The notes below the pieces were generated by a model. The model had not been told where the DNA came from. It did not search any database and saw nothing but the letters and a program-made list of their open reading frames with translations. From the NCBI GenBank assembly GCA_034766995.1, contig CM068323.1, positions 2,160,252-2,224,251 on the forward strand: a stretch of DNA of 64,000 nt, given 5' to 3'. The translations under genes and the position numbers were made by a program. Each line of letters begins with the position of its first letter. The stretch's first letter is position 1. The stretch is from Acanthacorydalis orientalis (taxonomy: Eukaryota; Arthropoda; Insecta; Megaloptera; Corydalidae). Below, one piece after another: positions 10,500-23,475 of this stretch.

Positions 10500-10879
10500 A
10501 GTAAACATAAGCTATTGGTTTATCGTTGGGGATGTTTCCTTGAGATAGTACTGCTCCAATAGCATAATTACTAGCGTCTGTTGTGACGATAAAGGGTTTA
10601 TCAAAATCGGGATATTGTAATATTGGAGAGTTGACGAGTAGATTTTTACAATGTCCGAATGAATTTGCAAAATCGGGATTATGTGTTAATTTGGAATCTT
10701 TTTTCAGACAGTTGGTCCATGGGTTTCATGATTTTTGCAAAATCTTTTATGAATTTTCTATAGTATCCTACGAATCCTAAAAATGATTTTATTTCTTTTC
10801 GCGTTCTCGGCATGGGAAAGTTTTTTATTCCTGTAATTTTGTTCGGATTGGGTTTAATTCCGTTAGGTGTTATTACGAG
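10500..10879 (-). pseudogene. Gypsy fragment II, second copy of the RT/RNase H boundary
   Basis: Bases 10507-10870 closely match 9590-9950 with scattered substitutions. The encoded stretch is SFLGFVGYYRKFIKDFAKIM...QLSEKRFQINT. It stops abruptly at TATTACGAG, where an unrelated 1.5-kb segment begins, and the same element resumes at about 12401. Fragments II and III therefore form one copy and fragment I another. Confidence 0.8.
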
Positions 10880-12400
<1,521 letters not shown>

Positions 12401-12402
<2 letters not shown>

Positions 12403-13262
12403 CGAGTATATGTTCAAGGTATTGAATTTCTTTTCTGATAAATTCCGATTTGTCTAGTTGTAACTTGAGGTTTGATTCTCGTAATCTGTCTGTGTAGGTG
12501 TCCTTGCAACGATGTGTTGAATATTATTATATCATCTAGATATACTAAGCATGTTTCGTTTCGTAGTCCTCTGAGTATATTGTCCATTACTCGTTGGAAG
12601 GTTGAAGGTGCGTTCTTGAAACCAAAAGGCATCCTTTTAAATTCGTAGTGTCCTCATTCAAAAAGGAAAAGGCAATTTTTTGTATGTCGTTTAGGTTGAT
12701 TTCAATCTGGTTAAAGCCACTTGCTAAGTCTAGTATCGAAAAATAATTTACTTTACCTAACTTGTCTAGTATCTCGGTTATATTTGGTAGGGGGTATTTG
12801 TCGTTATTAGTTTTTTCATTTAGTTTTCTGTAGTCTATAACCATTCGCCATTTTCGTTTTCCTGATGAATCTATTTTCTTCGGTACAATCCAGATAGGGC
12901 TTGACCATGGTGAAGTTGTCTTGAATTATTCCTTGTTCTAACATTTTGGAGATTTGTTCGTATACTTCATGTTTGTGTATTTCTGGGTATCTGTACGTTT
13001 TAGAAAAAATAGGCGTGTCGTTTGTCAAATTTATGTTATGTTGTATTTTATTCGTGAACGTCAGGGGGATTTTGTCACAGTAGAATATATCTCGGTATTC
13101 CAAACATATTTTTCGTATGGCATTTCTTTCTTCATTGTTGCAGTGATTTAACCTTAATTCTTTAAGAGAAGATTTGGGAATATTATCCTGATTTTCGTCT
13201 ATTTCTTCATCAGTTTCTGATAAGGATGGATGTGTCTGGGATAAACTTAATGAAAACGCTTA
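12401..13262 (-). pseudogene. Gypsy (17.6-type) RT fragment III
   Basis: Reading leftward from 13262: an acidic leader (SETDEEIDENQDN), LEYRDIFYCDKIPLTFTNKI, KTYRYPEIHKHEV, LEQGIIQ, then [54 protein letters not shown] and [11 protein letters not shown]. These are RT blocks 1-5 in correct order with an intact YLDD. Frameshifts occur near 12830-12850 and 12650, and one is present after YLDD. The upstream gag and protease are cut off at the boundary with the copia element at about 13263. Confidence 0.85.
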
Positions 13263-16200
13263 CTTACAAAAATAGTGAATCTCTAATTTATACCTAGAGT
13301 GCTTTGCTGGCTGATTTACCAAACCAAGGCTTTCGGACAGAGTGCGCAGACGTTCCTAAGACAATGGTTTGGTAAAAATGTCAGCATGTTGGAGATCGGT
13401 TAGTACGTATTCAACAGTAATCTCCCCGTTCTCAACTTGCTCCCGTATGTAGTGGTACCTGATATCGATATGTTTTGTTCGTTTGTGGAACACGGGGTTC
13501 TTAATCAAGCGTATAGAGCTTTGATTATCGATAAATAAGCACGTGGGAGCCTGGCTTTTGTGTCCTAGACCGGAGAGTAGTTTTTGTAGCCATATTGCTT
13601 CTTTTGCTGCTACAGCTGCTGCGACATATTCGGCCTCGGTTGTGCTCATTGTCACCATGTTCTGCCGTTGAGATGACCAGGTTACAACGCCGTCCGATAC
13701 GTTGAACGCGTATCCTGACATTGACCTGCGTGTCTCGGGATCGCGTGCATAGTCTGCATCCGAGAAGCCTATCAGCTGTGGTTCGCCCCCACCACAGCTG
13801 TACAATATCCCTAAATTGCTAGTTCCGATTAAATATTTAAAAATTCACTTCACAGCCTGCCAATGGTTTTCATTACAGTTACTCAGGTATTTGCTTACAG
13901 CAAAAGCGATGTCCGGCCTGGACACAACTGTCAGAAACGTAAGTGATACGACGGCTATGGTACGTTTGGCTTTGTATCGTCATCGTGCGCTGGCTCCAAC
14001 ACCACGTTTGGATGAGCCGGAACACTCACGTTTTTGGCATTATGCATATGGAATTTATCGATGATCCTCATAACATACGAATTTTGATGTATGAGTAAGG
14101 TTTTGTTTGAATGGTCACGCTCTATCTGCAGACCCAAGAAACTTGTTGCGTTGTCCAGGGTGATCTCAAACCTTTCCTCCAGAGATTTGATAACTAGGTC
14201 TAAGGCTCTGTTGGACCTAGATGCAATTAGCCCGTCGTCCACATATAGTGGCAGGTATACGTCACTGGCCTTGAAGTCGAACTGCCTTAGGAAGTTGCGG
14301 AAGGTTTCGCTCCAGTTCCGAGATGCTTGCTGCTATGCTTGCTCTGGAGCTTACAAACCACCTCGGCAGGGTCTTCGTTGATAGTGAGACCCTCTGGTAC
14401 TTCCATATGGATCTCTTCCTTGAGCTCGCCATTGAGAAAGGCAGTTTTTACATCGAACTGCATCAGCTCCAGTTCCTCTTGGGCTACTATGGCTAACAAC
14501 GCCCTGAGGGAGTCGTACCTTATCATCGGCGCAAATGTCTCCGAGTAGTCGAGTCCTTCTTGTTGTTGAAAACCTCTTGTGCAGAGGCGTGCTTTGAAGC
14601 GACTCGGCTTGCCCGACTCTTCTAGTTGCACCTTGAAGACCCACTTAGAGTCGATTGTATTTCGGTCTGGCTCTCTCGGTACGACTACCCATGTTTGGTT
14701 TTGGCATTGGGCTGTTAGTTCGTTTTGGATCGCCTGTTCCCACTTGTCGGCATCGGGATCTCCTACTGCCACCTGGAACGTGGCTGGTGTATCATATATT
14801 ACGAGATTGAGTTCATACCTCTTGGGCTTCTGCAGTCTGTCCCTGTTCCTTAGGTGTCGTGCTGGCTGGCCAGTCGGTGTAACTTCTTGGTTGGTTTGTG
14901 GTTCTGTGCAGGTTTGGTCGTCTTCATCTGGTGGTTCCTCAGCCGTGGCGTCTTCAGGTCCATCACGTGCGTTGACTGGATCTATGCCCCCGTTACATAG
15001 CAATCTCGGTGACCCGTCGTTACCATCCTCTCCTGGCGTGTGAATTTTTCGAACCTCTTCATGAAAGACAACATCGCGTGACACCGATAGGCATTTGGTC
15101 TTTGGGTCATACAATCGGTAGTTCGATGATTCCCCTTGGTATCCAACCAACAATACTCTTTTTGATTGTGGATCCAGCTTCTTTCTGAACGTCCTGGGAA
15201 TGTTCTGGTGTCCTTCAGAGCCAAAGATCCTGAGATGAGAAAGACTTGGTTTCTTTCCCATCTAGATCTCATATGGGGTCGTGGTGGGATTGTTACTTGA
15301 TGAAGTCCGGTTCATGATGTACACCGCAGTATTCAATGCCTCAGCCCAGACATTCAGTGGCATGTCTCTCGCATGAAGCATTGTTCGGACACTTTCAATC
15401 ACTGTCCTATTTTCTCGCTCGGCCTTGCCGTTCTGTTGTGGTGTGTGAAGAGCTGTTGTTTCTTTTCGAATTCCCCGCGATGATAGGTATTGTTTCATTG
15501 AATGGTTACAGTATTCGGTGCCGTTATCACACCGCTTTACCTTCATAGGCTGATCGAACTTGTTATTTATCATTTTTGCAAATGCTACTAACCGCTCATA
15601 TACGTCAGATTTGTGTTTCATGAAGTATATGTGCCTGAACTCCGAAGCATCGTCTTTGAATATGATGTAATATCTGGCACCACCCAACGAATCCACTAAC
15701 ATTGGTCCACCCACATCTGTGTGGATGAACTCTCCGGGTTTTTTGATTTCCGTTGCCGCTTTCTGCTTGTTGGGAGCCGATGCGATTTGCCGAGCTGACA
15801 CGGCTCACAAAAGAAGTCATCAGTGTTAGAAAACTTTACACCCTGCACTACACCCCTTTTAGTCATATCACTTATTGTTCTTTTACTGACATGGCCCATA
15901 CGCTCATGCCAGGTTTGAAAGTTTGTTATCGACACATTAGCTTCGCTATGAACTTTGGGAGGTTTCGATTTTATCGTCATTCTGTATATGCCATTTATTT
16001 GTTTAAAACCTTGAGTGACGATACAGTCATTGCGTTTAATTACTACATATTGTCCTTTAAACAGTACAAGTCCTTTGTTAGTACACATTCCCACTGAAAA
16101 CAGGTCGTTTCGCACTTTCGGGATATGCAACACATTTTCAATACTGGCTTCCTGCCACTCATTGTCAATCAGTTTCTCGATAATAATCGTCCCTGTACCC

Positions 16201-16410
16201 TGAACTTGACACTCGCCGTCATCACCCAACAAAACTGTTTCACTCTGACAAGGTTGAAAGTCACTAAACCAGTATCGTCAATAAGTAATGTGCCTCGATG
16301 CATCACTGTGGTAAGCAAGATTTCACTACTGTCTAGACTAAATATGCGCGATCTGCTCTTCGGATGGGATCCCTGCTATACGAACGCAACTGTCGCTGTG
16401 CCCGCTTGAG
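13263..16410 (-). pseudogene. Copia pol: integrase, RT and RNase H with stops
   Basis: Reading leftward the order is copia-type: GAG-pre-integrase domain (WHERMGHVSKRTI, CEPCQLGK; 16232-15800), integrase core with HTDVGGP, RCDNGTEY and GKAERENRT, then RT with FDVKTAFLNGEL and YVDDGLIAS (about 14235), then RNase H with DADYA and STTEAEY, ending IFTKPLS. Breaks: an amber codon between TPYEI and MGKKPS at about 15262, where copia relatives usually have Trp; a frameshift near 14310; a further one near 13810; and a TAG after IFTKPLS. Gag and most of the protease are missing, so the copy is dead. Confidence 0.9.
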
Positions 16411-16430
16411 GCCGTTGCGACTAATGCACA

Positions 16431-16630
16431 TGTAGGGATAACCTATCTCCGTCTCTCTCCAGCCCAAGAGTGGGGGTAACTCTCTCACTCACACAGCTTG
16501 CCTTACGTGCAAGTCAGAACTGCTCAGATGCTTAACTGATACGCATCTAGCCTGTACATTAGTCTCTAGTTATCTTAAATAAATATTATATTTGTTATAA
16601 TAAACCGAGTCTATCATTTATTCTGTAACA
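16431..16630 (+). repeat. LTR-like repeat, copy 2
   Basis: Same family as 8830-9029; begins TGTAGGGATAACC and ends TTCTGTAACA, giving TG...CA termini over 200 bases, with TAAATAAATATT near the end. It lies at the 5' side of the copia pol but its polyadenylation-like signal points the other way, so it may belong to a different element that inserted here. No target duplication was evident. Confidence 0.6.
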
Positions 16631-16639
16631 TATTATTAT

Positions 16640-17325
16640 TATTGTTGCCTTGCTGTTTGCTCCTAGACTTTGATCGGCTGCGTTGATACTGCTGTTTATT
16701 TTGACTTTTTTTAAATAGGTCCATTAAAGAATGAAATTTAGCTTCTAGACGCTTAATTTCGCTCGCGATTGGGAAGACGAATTATTAGAAACCTCAAAAG
16801 CTTGTGGAAAGCTACTGTTGTTTTGAGAATACAACTTATCTGCGAGGGTGGCTAATGTTTCAAGGTTTTGATCGGATACTATAGTTAAGATATCACGTTC
16901 CTGCTGTGATAAGCAGTCTAAAAAGATTGTTTTTAACACCTGAGCACCAAGATTACTGTCGTTGAGATCACGGAGTTGACTCAAAATTCTCGACGGTTTA
17001 CAATTAATATCTACACGCCCTTGTAAAAGTTTTTTTAAACTGTCCTCGCTATAAGTTCCAAACGCACAATTAATTTACTTTTTGCTTGTTCAAACGCATC
17101 AGCAGGCAGTACAGGAAGTTTGATTATCAGGCTTACACATTTAAAAGCTTCCGGCTCATCGAGAGCCATGACTAAGTAATTAAATTTCGTAGCTTCAACG
17201 GTTATACCCGATCTGCGAAAACTAGCTTCGACTTGATACATCCAAGTATGTATATCGAAAGTAATAATTTTTAGTATTTTAGGCGCTATCTCGTCAACAT
17301 GCCCTGCATTTTGAACAGCTTCAGA
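16640..17325 (-). pseudogene. Second gypsy gag fragment fused behind an RNase H
   Basis: Reading leftward from 17325 the frame gives TWMYQVEASFRRSGI, TKFNYLVMALDEPEAFKC, then (after a stop near 17035 and a frameshift) INCKPSRILSQLRDL and LATLADKLYSQ. These blocks match the capsid layout of the neighbouring gag at 19115-20062 (LWFIQADSQF..., TKFHYVVSQLD, KPSQFLRHLQSL, LAELADKI), so it is a gag from a related but different element. It stands where the integrase of the upstream pol should be. Confidence 0.8.
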
Positions 17326-19163
17326 AAACAGCTTCAATACGAGAAAGAGTATCGGCAACGAAATTATCGGTACCTTTGGTATGTTGAATGTCTGTTGAAA
17401 ATTCTGCGATGAGAGTTGATTGAGTTGAATTGGTGGAAGTTTTTCACGTTTTTGTTGAAAAGCGTAAACCAATGGTTTGTGATCTGTGTAGATCGTTAAA
17501 ATATGTCCTTCTAAAAGATGTCGAAAATGCTGAATTGCAGCGTAGATAGCGAGAAGTTCGCGATAGTAAGCAGGCCAAGAACTTTCTTTCGAGGACATTT
17601 TCTTTGAAAAAAATGCAAGTGGCTGCCAAACGTCATCAACAAGCTGCTGTAAACATGCTCCATCAGAATGATTTGAAGCATCTGTGAACAAACCAAGTGG
17701 CGCGTCGATACGAGGACAAGAAGAGAAGCAGAAGAAATGCAGTTTTTGCATTTAGAGAAAGCTTCTTCTAGTTCAGGTGTCCAATCTATCGCTTGAGAAC
17801 CTTTCAAAATTGGATTTCTAATCGCGTCATGCAAAGGAGCTTCGTATTCAGAGGCGTGAGGTATAAATCTGCAGTAAAAGTTCAGAATTCCCAGGAAACG
17901 GCGAAGACTTTGCGCTGTTTTTGGTAGAGGGTAGTCTTTTATTGCCTGAACTTGATCTTCTAGGGCACGAATGCCATCAGCAGAAATAGTATAACCTATA
18001 AAAGGAACCTCGGAAAGTCCAAAGATGCATTTTTGTGGATTGATGATTAAGCCGTATTTCGAAAGACGTTCAAAAATTATTCTAAGATGACGTTCGTGTC
18101 CTTCTTTAGAACTAGAGAAAACGAGAATGTCGTCCATGTAAGCGAAGCAAAAGTCCAAACCAGGTAAAACTTCATCCATAAATCTTTGAAAAGTTTGACC
18201 AGCATTTCGAAGTCCAAACGTCATGAATGGAAATTCGAAAAGACCAAATGGTGTGATGATAGCAGTTTTCCCAATATCTTCTTCAGCAACTGGAATTTGT
18301 TGATAAGCCTTGACTAAATCGATTTTAGAAAACACCGTACAACCGTCAATAAAGTAAGTGGCATCGTGAATGTGACGAACAGGATAACGATCCGGAATTG
18401 TTCGAGCGTTCAACGCGCGAAAATCACCACAGGGACGCCAAGTTGAGTCACTTTTTGGTGCTAAGTGTAAAGGAGAAGACCAAGAACTCTCGGAAGGACG
18501 AGTTGTACCAGATTGCAACATGTCATCGAATTCTTTTCGAGCAATTTTCAATTTTTCAGGACTTAATCGGCGAACTTTACTTGTAACCGGTGGTCCAGGA
18601 GTCGTGCGAATGTGATGAACAGTTTCATGTTTAATATTTCGAGGTAAACCTGGTGGACGAGTAATTTCAGGAAATTCAGAAACAAGAGCAGAGTAAGTTG
18701 AAGAATCTTGAACAGTTTTAATACTGCTCTGCGAAGAACGTTGAGATGAACCTCGAGCTTGAAGTCCGGTGGAAACATCGATTATGTGTTTTGTACGGCA
18801 ATCAGGTAAAAGATGATAATGGGAAAGAAAATCTGATCCAATGATCGGTAAATCAACATCAGCAACGATAAATCTCCACAAGAAATTACGTCGAAGGCCT
18901 AAGTTGAGATTTAAGGTTGTAAAACCGTATGTTTTGATGTTGCTTCCATTGGCAGCACACAAATCGTAGTTGATGGGAGCACGACGATCTCGGATTAAAC
19001 GACGAGGAAAACAACACAAATCAGAACCAGTATCAACGAGAAAGCGATGTTTAGATTCTTTATCAACAACAATGAGACGGCTTCCAGAAGAAGAAGAGCA
19101 GTCAGATGCCGTCCTTACAGACTGCTTTGGTCGTTTCCCGAAAAACCGCAAGGTTGGATGCAC
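17326..19163 (-). pseudogene. Gypsy pol: protease, RT and partial RNase H
   Basis: The first 550 codons (19163-17511) contain the protease (FLVDTGSDLCCFP, active DTG), then RT: WRPCGDFRALNARTIPDRYP, FSKIDLVKAYQQIPV, FPFMTFGLRNAGQTFQRFMD and the catalytic FAYMDDILVFSSS, then FLGILNFYCRFIPH. A frameshift near 17700 moves the RNase H (LGLFTDASNHSDGACLQQ, YYRELLAIYAAIQHF, IYTDHKPL) to the frame at 17751-17400. The connection domain can be followed to ADTLSRIEA at about 17330 only in a third frame. Integrase is missing. RT is otherwise well preserved. Confidence 0.9.
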
Positions 19164-20062
19164 TTTTTAGCGTTTTGCTGAAACTTTTTGTGGTACCAAC
19201 AAACTTGGCCTGATTGTTGGTTAGAATTTTCACCAGTGCAAGATTTACTCCTCTGTCTAAAATTGTGGTTAGAACTGCGGGGACGAAAACGAGGACGCGA
19301 GCGAGAGGCTGACAACTCGGCGACTTGCTTTTGTAAATCGGCAATCGCTTTTAATAAGTCGTTTTCGGTACCTCTATCGTTGAACGCTGCGTTGACCGAG
19401 AAAGTTGGTGTGCACGGCGAAATCTCGATGATTTTGTCAGCGAGCTCCGCAAGCTTATTGAGCGCCAATTCAGACTGCGATGCAAGGATAGCCTGGACGT
19501 TTGACGGAAGACGTTGAATCCAAAGTTGACGTAAGAGGTTGTCCTGCACGACGGTTGCACCAGCGAGAGATTGGAGATGTCGAAGAAACTGCGACGGTTT
19601 GCGTTCGCCGAGCTCTTCCGCGCTGATGAGTTGACGGACGCGTTGTTCCTCAGACGTGGATAAACGCTCAATTATTTTTGTGCGTAAAAATGTGTATGGA
19701 TTTAATGGAGGAGGGTTTTTAATGACGTCCTCAACTTCCAATGCGATGCGCGCGTCCAATTGTGAAACAACGTAATGAAATTTTGTTACCTCGTTCGTGA
19801 TATCAGAAAGCGTAAATTGAGAATCGGCTTGTATAAACCACAAGCTTGGTTTGTCCGACCAAAATGGCGGCAGTTTCACAGCCACTCGATGAACTCCGGG
19901 GCGATGATCTGCAACGTTAGCGGGGGCACCCGGAGGCTGTTGCGGCTGCTGCAGCTGCTGTTGTTGTTGCTCTGCTTGCAGTTGTCGTAAATTTTCGATT
20001 TCCCGTTGGAGTCGCTCGTTTTCCTCACGAAGAGCGACGACTTGATCGGCATCACGAAGCAT
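19115..20062 (-). CDS. Gypsy gag polyprotein
   Basis: This is an uninterrupted 315-codon frame. It has an N-terminal coiled-coil segment (EENERLQREIENLRQLQ), a polyglutamine stretch, a capsid domain (LWFIQADSQFTLSDI, TKFHYVVSQLD, SQFLRHLQSLAG), an Arg-rich patch and one Cys-His knuckle (CWYHKKFQQNAKKC). It overlaps the pol frame by 49 bases in the -1 frame, consistent with pol expression by frameshifting, as is usual in many gypsy elements. The start at 20062 follows the primer-binding site by 93 bases. It could still be translated, but its pol is broken. Confidence 0.85.
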   Translation of the reverse strand: MLRDADQVVALREENERLQREIENLRQLQAEQQQQQLQQPQQPPGAPANVADHRPGVHRVAVKLPPFWSDKPSLWFIQADSQFTLSDITNEVTKFHYVVSQLDARIALEVEDVIKNPPPLNPYTFLRTKIIERLSTSEEQRVRQLISAEELGERKPSQFLRHLQSLAGATVVQDNLLRQLWIQRLPSNVQAILASQSELALNKLAELADKIIEISPCTPTFSVNAAFNDRGTENDLLKAIADLQKQVAELSASRSRPRFRPRSSNHNFRQRSKSCTGENSNQQSGQVCWYHKKFQQNAKKCIQPCGFSGNDQSSL

Positions 20063-20155
20063 CTTGAACGGAGGTTATAACTTTTGACGGTGAAAATAAC
20101 CCAAACTTTTTCGGCCAATCCTCTCGTTGAATTAAATTTTATTTTTGTTTTGCGG

Positions 20156-20173
20156 ATCATGTCGGGGTCACCA
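20156..20173 (-). other. Primer-binding site of the 16.6-20.5 kb gypsy
   Basis: The - strand reads TGGTGACCCCGACATGAT directly after the LTR and before the gag leader. TGGTGACCCCGAC is a recurrent insect gypsy primer-binding motif. The tRNA species was not determined. Confidence 0.7.
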
Positions 20174-20478
20174 ATATAGGAATAAATGGGTGAAATTCCT
20201 ATTTAATAATATTAGAGATTTTATTGACAATACAACTTCACTTTACAAACGTTGTTGAGAGACCGAAAAATAAAATTTGGTTAAATAAAACAATTTGAAT
20301 GTTCGTTGCTATGCACGCACTTTTGTTATACACATTCGATCTCCGAGCCGCACCGTCACGCACTCTCGCTATGCAAACACTTTTGTTATAACGTTCGATA
20401 TCCGAACCGCGCCACCACGCACTGTTGCTATGCACACACTTTTGTTATAACGTTCGATATCCGAATTGCGCAGCCACA
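20174..20478 (-). repeat. 5' LTR of the gypsy element, abutting EXD1
   Basis: On the - strand the LTR appears to start TGTGGCTGCGC at 20478 and to run to the primer-binding site at 20173, about 305 bases. It contains three tandem ~60-bp units. No second LTR is present because the 3' part of the element was replaced by other insertions. The base after its outer edge is the first base of the EXD1-like coding region. Confidence 0.7.
20305..20473. repeat. Three tandem ~60-bp units in the LTR
   Basis: Units begin at about 20307, 20370 and 20430, each with GCTATGCAMRCACTTTTGTT followed by an ATTCGATMTCCGA motif and a CACGCACT block; the third unit is incomplete. They fall in the U3 end of the LTR by orientation, where repeated elements commonly act in transcription. 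That role is inferred only. Confidence 0.85.
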
Positions 20479-20947
20479 GATTCAAGGGGAGCTGAATGTG
20501 GAAGACAGAATAAAATGAGTATTCTTGTACTTGGTACTTTAGTTCAAACATACGTTTTTGATCTACAGAAAATCAATTTTTTTGTATTCAGTACTGGTTT
20601 ACGTGAAATCCTTGAATCAGAATATATTATAAAAATGTGTCATGATAGTAGAAAACTTGCAGATTGTTTATTGCATATATATAATGTAAATTAATTTAAT
20701 TATTAATTTTTAAATAAGTAATGTTGAATTGGTTTTAATTAATAATTTTTTTTAGGTTAACCTTGATAATGTATTTGATTTCCAAGTTGTAGATATGATT
20801 GTACAAAAACAAAGAGATCAAGAATTAGACATAAAACCACGTTCGTTTGCAGATATTGTTAACGTTTATATGAATTATCCAAAAGGATTATTTTCTGAAA
20901 AGGTACATATTTATTTAGTTATATATCTATGTTTGGTTCAGAATTTT

Positions 20948-21012
<65 letters not shown>

Positions 21013-22026
21013 CATACACACACACACATCATACATACACACATTTACATAAATGCAACAATTTGTAAATACCTGCATGTCAATGGAATGGTATAATAGT
21101 GGCAATTAGTGTGGTATGTCAGTACTATATGTTAGACTAATTATTAATATATAAAGTTGTTTGTCTCACGTATAACGATGATTAATAATGCTATTAATTT
21201 ATTATTGTAGTTTCATTTTTTCATAATTATCTGAAGAACAATAAATTGCCAACCAATAACAAGTATAACAAAGACGTAAACAATTATTAGCTAATGGTTG
21301 TGAGTTATTGACATTCGATTAAAGAAAGATACTTATTATTAATTTTTCGGTCCTGGTGATAATTGTATAGATTATAAAAATTATGATTTTCAAAAGAGAA
21401 TTGTATTTATTTTATGTAAATTCAAGATAAACTTTTAAAGTAAATTTCATATACGTTTTTAATTTAAAGTAAAACAAATGAAAATCAAGAAGTGTTAGAC
21501 TGTTTCATTAGTACTGTTATAAGAACCGAGAGGAGATATTAAATATTGATTTTTTGATTTAAAACATTTTTATAGAATCTTTTACATACATTAGGTGTGT
21601 TATCATGTACGGTAGTTATATTACTTATTTTAGATTGTTAAATGAAATTTATCATTCTGAATATTTTTTGATTCTAAAGAGTTGACGGTTATAATTTTAA
21701 TCGATCATTAAAACATATATAGTAACAAACATAATTAATTGATTTTATGTTTGCACTAATAGGTATATATACAAAATAATAAAAATCATTTTTTAAGTAA
21801 AACATAAATTATGTATCTGAAATACAAAACATATATTTATAATTAAAATTTTATTTTTCAGGGAATTAAAATTGAAGAATGGTTTGAAAGACCAATACAG
21901 CAAAGACTACGAGACTGTGTTGCTATTAATGTTTCATTTATGTTTGATTTGTATCACCGGTTAAAAAGAATTATGAACCATGATTTGTACATAAAATTTG
22001 ACAATATTCTACATCAAACGTCATAA
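20479..22026 (+). CDS. EXD1-like 3'-5' exonuclease-domain protein, 5' end missing
   Basis: Three exons can be read: 20479-20685, 20756-20902 (147 bp, 49 codons) and 21862-22026, with canonical GT/AG borders and continuous phase. The protein has the RNase D/35EXO fold blocks seen in EXD1 and Egalitarian: GRQNKMSILVLGTLVQTYVF, GLREILES, MCHDSRKLADCLLHIYNV, NVFDFQVVD, then WFERPIQQRLRDC and INVSFMFDLYHRLKRIM. EXD1 is known as an adaptor in piRNA biogenesis that has lost nuclease activity. Here the first motif reads DSRG instead of DxEG and the last acidic position is Asn, so an inactive enzyme is likely. The coding start lies upstream and is cut by a gypsy LTR; whether it is expressed is unknown. 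It could also be a relic. Confidence 0.75.
20952..21006. repeat. (TA)n microsatellite in the EXD1 second intron
   Basis: About 50 bases of TA followed by short CA/TACA runs to about 21045, inside the 959-base intron between exons 2 and 3. Confidence 0.95.
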
Positions 22027-23149
22027 GTAAAACAAACTGAAAGTAGTTGTATATTATTTAAGTATATTTTTATATTAAAAAAGTTAATAAATTTAATATT
22101 AATAAATAAATTATTTTTATTGTTAGATGTATTTGCATATACACATGCTCGCATATACACAATCTGTTTGAAATTTTGGTTTATTAATGGTGTGTGAAAT
22201 GTTGGTTTGACATTTTGCTGAATCTCCTTTTACCCTTTGTGCTTGTATTTTTTTAAAAAATAATGTATACAAAATGGCTATTTAAATTGAAAGGAAGTAT
22301 CTATTGGTTTCGTTCGTTACTATTTCTCAAAAATCTTTGGTTAGAACTTCGTAGAATACATCTAAAACTAAAGCATTTTTTCCTAGTTTACGTTAGTAAA
22401 AATGTGTACTTATGTAAAGATTGCTCGAGTCTAACTCGTGATTGACTGATAGTGTTTTTTGCAGTTTACGAATCAGACTCATGATTCATGCACAAGGGGT
22501 TAACACTAAGTTTGATATTATTCCAATGGATATAATACAAATTAATTTAGTATTAATGATAAGATCTTCATAGGACTTACTGAAAAAAGTGTAAAAGAAC
22601 TATTTTATAAATATCTAGAAAATAAAATTGTTTAACTTTTTTTATTAAAAAAAAATACAAGTGCAAATTCGTGTGTAAACATAAAAAGTTATTTGTTGTT
22701 ATAACTGTTATTTATTGTCTCAGCGTTAATAAAATACCAAGCTAAACATGTCCAATCGTCAACAAGTCTTGCGGGTTTGCAAATTATAAACAATCATTTT
22801 TATAAATTGTGCCTTCACCTGGCTTGTGTGTGAATTAAAATAACTAAAAAATTCTAGTATCTACATAATTTAGCAGGTTACCCGTGGATACTGACTTGTA
22901 CGTAAGACTGCTACACTAGTTGTATATTCGTAATATGTATTCAGTTGATTTTAACTCATGCTATTCTAATGTATATAATATATTCATACACAATTGTTCA
23001 AATATATTTAATAACGTTTTAATAATTTGTTGTATCTTCAGGTTATTGATTCTCTACCTTAGCAAGCCAAATGCTTCGTTTTGTCTATATTGCCGAGAAT
23101 ATTACTTTAAGTGAGATATATTTGGGTTAACATGCTCATTTATTTTATG
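22027..23149. other. AT-rich intergenic DNA, no gene seen
   Basis: Follows the EXD1 stop codon. Contains several AATAAA signals just downstream of the stop (about 22085-22110), which could serve that gene. Short frames at 22263-22445 and 22920-23114 have no recognisable content. Confidence 0.5.
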
Positions 23150-23154
23150 CTTAC

Positions 23155-23292
23155 TGTAACGTTGTTGAGGTTGTAATGATTTAGAATTGTTAGGGAAAAT
23201 AAGAGAGCGGTTAATGTGACGTACGCGTACTGTATTTCTATGATCTGTTGCTGCTGATACATCAGTTTTACACCAGATGTCTCTACTTTACA
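23155..23292 (-). repeat. 3' LTR of the complete gypsy element
   Basis: 138 bases with TG...CA ends (TGTAACGTTG on the + strand to ACTTTACA). Differs from the 5' LTR by an extra G after TTTCTAT and by a C/G and a G/C substitution. Confidence 0.95.
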
Positions 23293-23307
23293 TCTCCCTT
23301 TCTTTGT
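23293..23307 (-). other. Polypurine tract
   Basis: On the - strand the bases just before the 3' LTR read AAAGAAAGGGAGATG, a purine run in the place expected for priming of plus-strand DNA synthesis. Confidence 0.8.
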
Positions 23308-23475
23308 AAACTAAAAACACTGTTTTCTAAACGTATCTTATAACATGAAAACAAAACAAAAACATACTAATATGTTGATGGTTAACTAATTATACTTATA
23401 GTCATAAATTGCACTGCACGACTTAATATGAATATGACTTATAAAATAATATTGTAATTACTAATTTAATTATTA

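Noticed and set aside
14579..15043. A 154-codon Ser-rich + strand frame
   Set aside because: Exact antisense shadow of the copia integrase-RT linker on the - strand.
20238..20551. Overlapping frames with repeated LCTHFCYNVRYPN-like units suggesting a repeat protein
   Set aside because: Produced by the three tandem units of the gypsy LTR; frames on both strands show the same periodicity.
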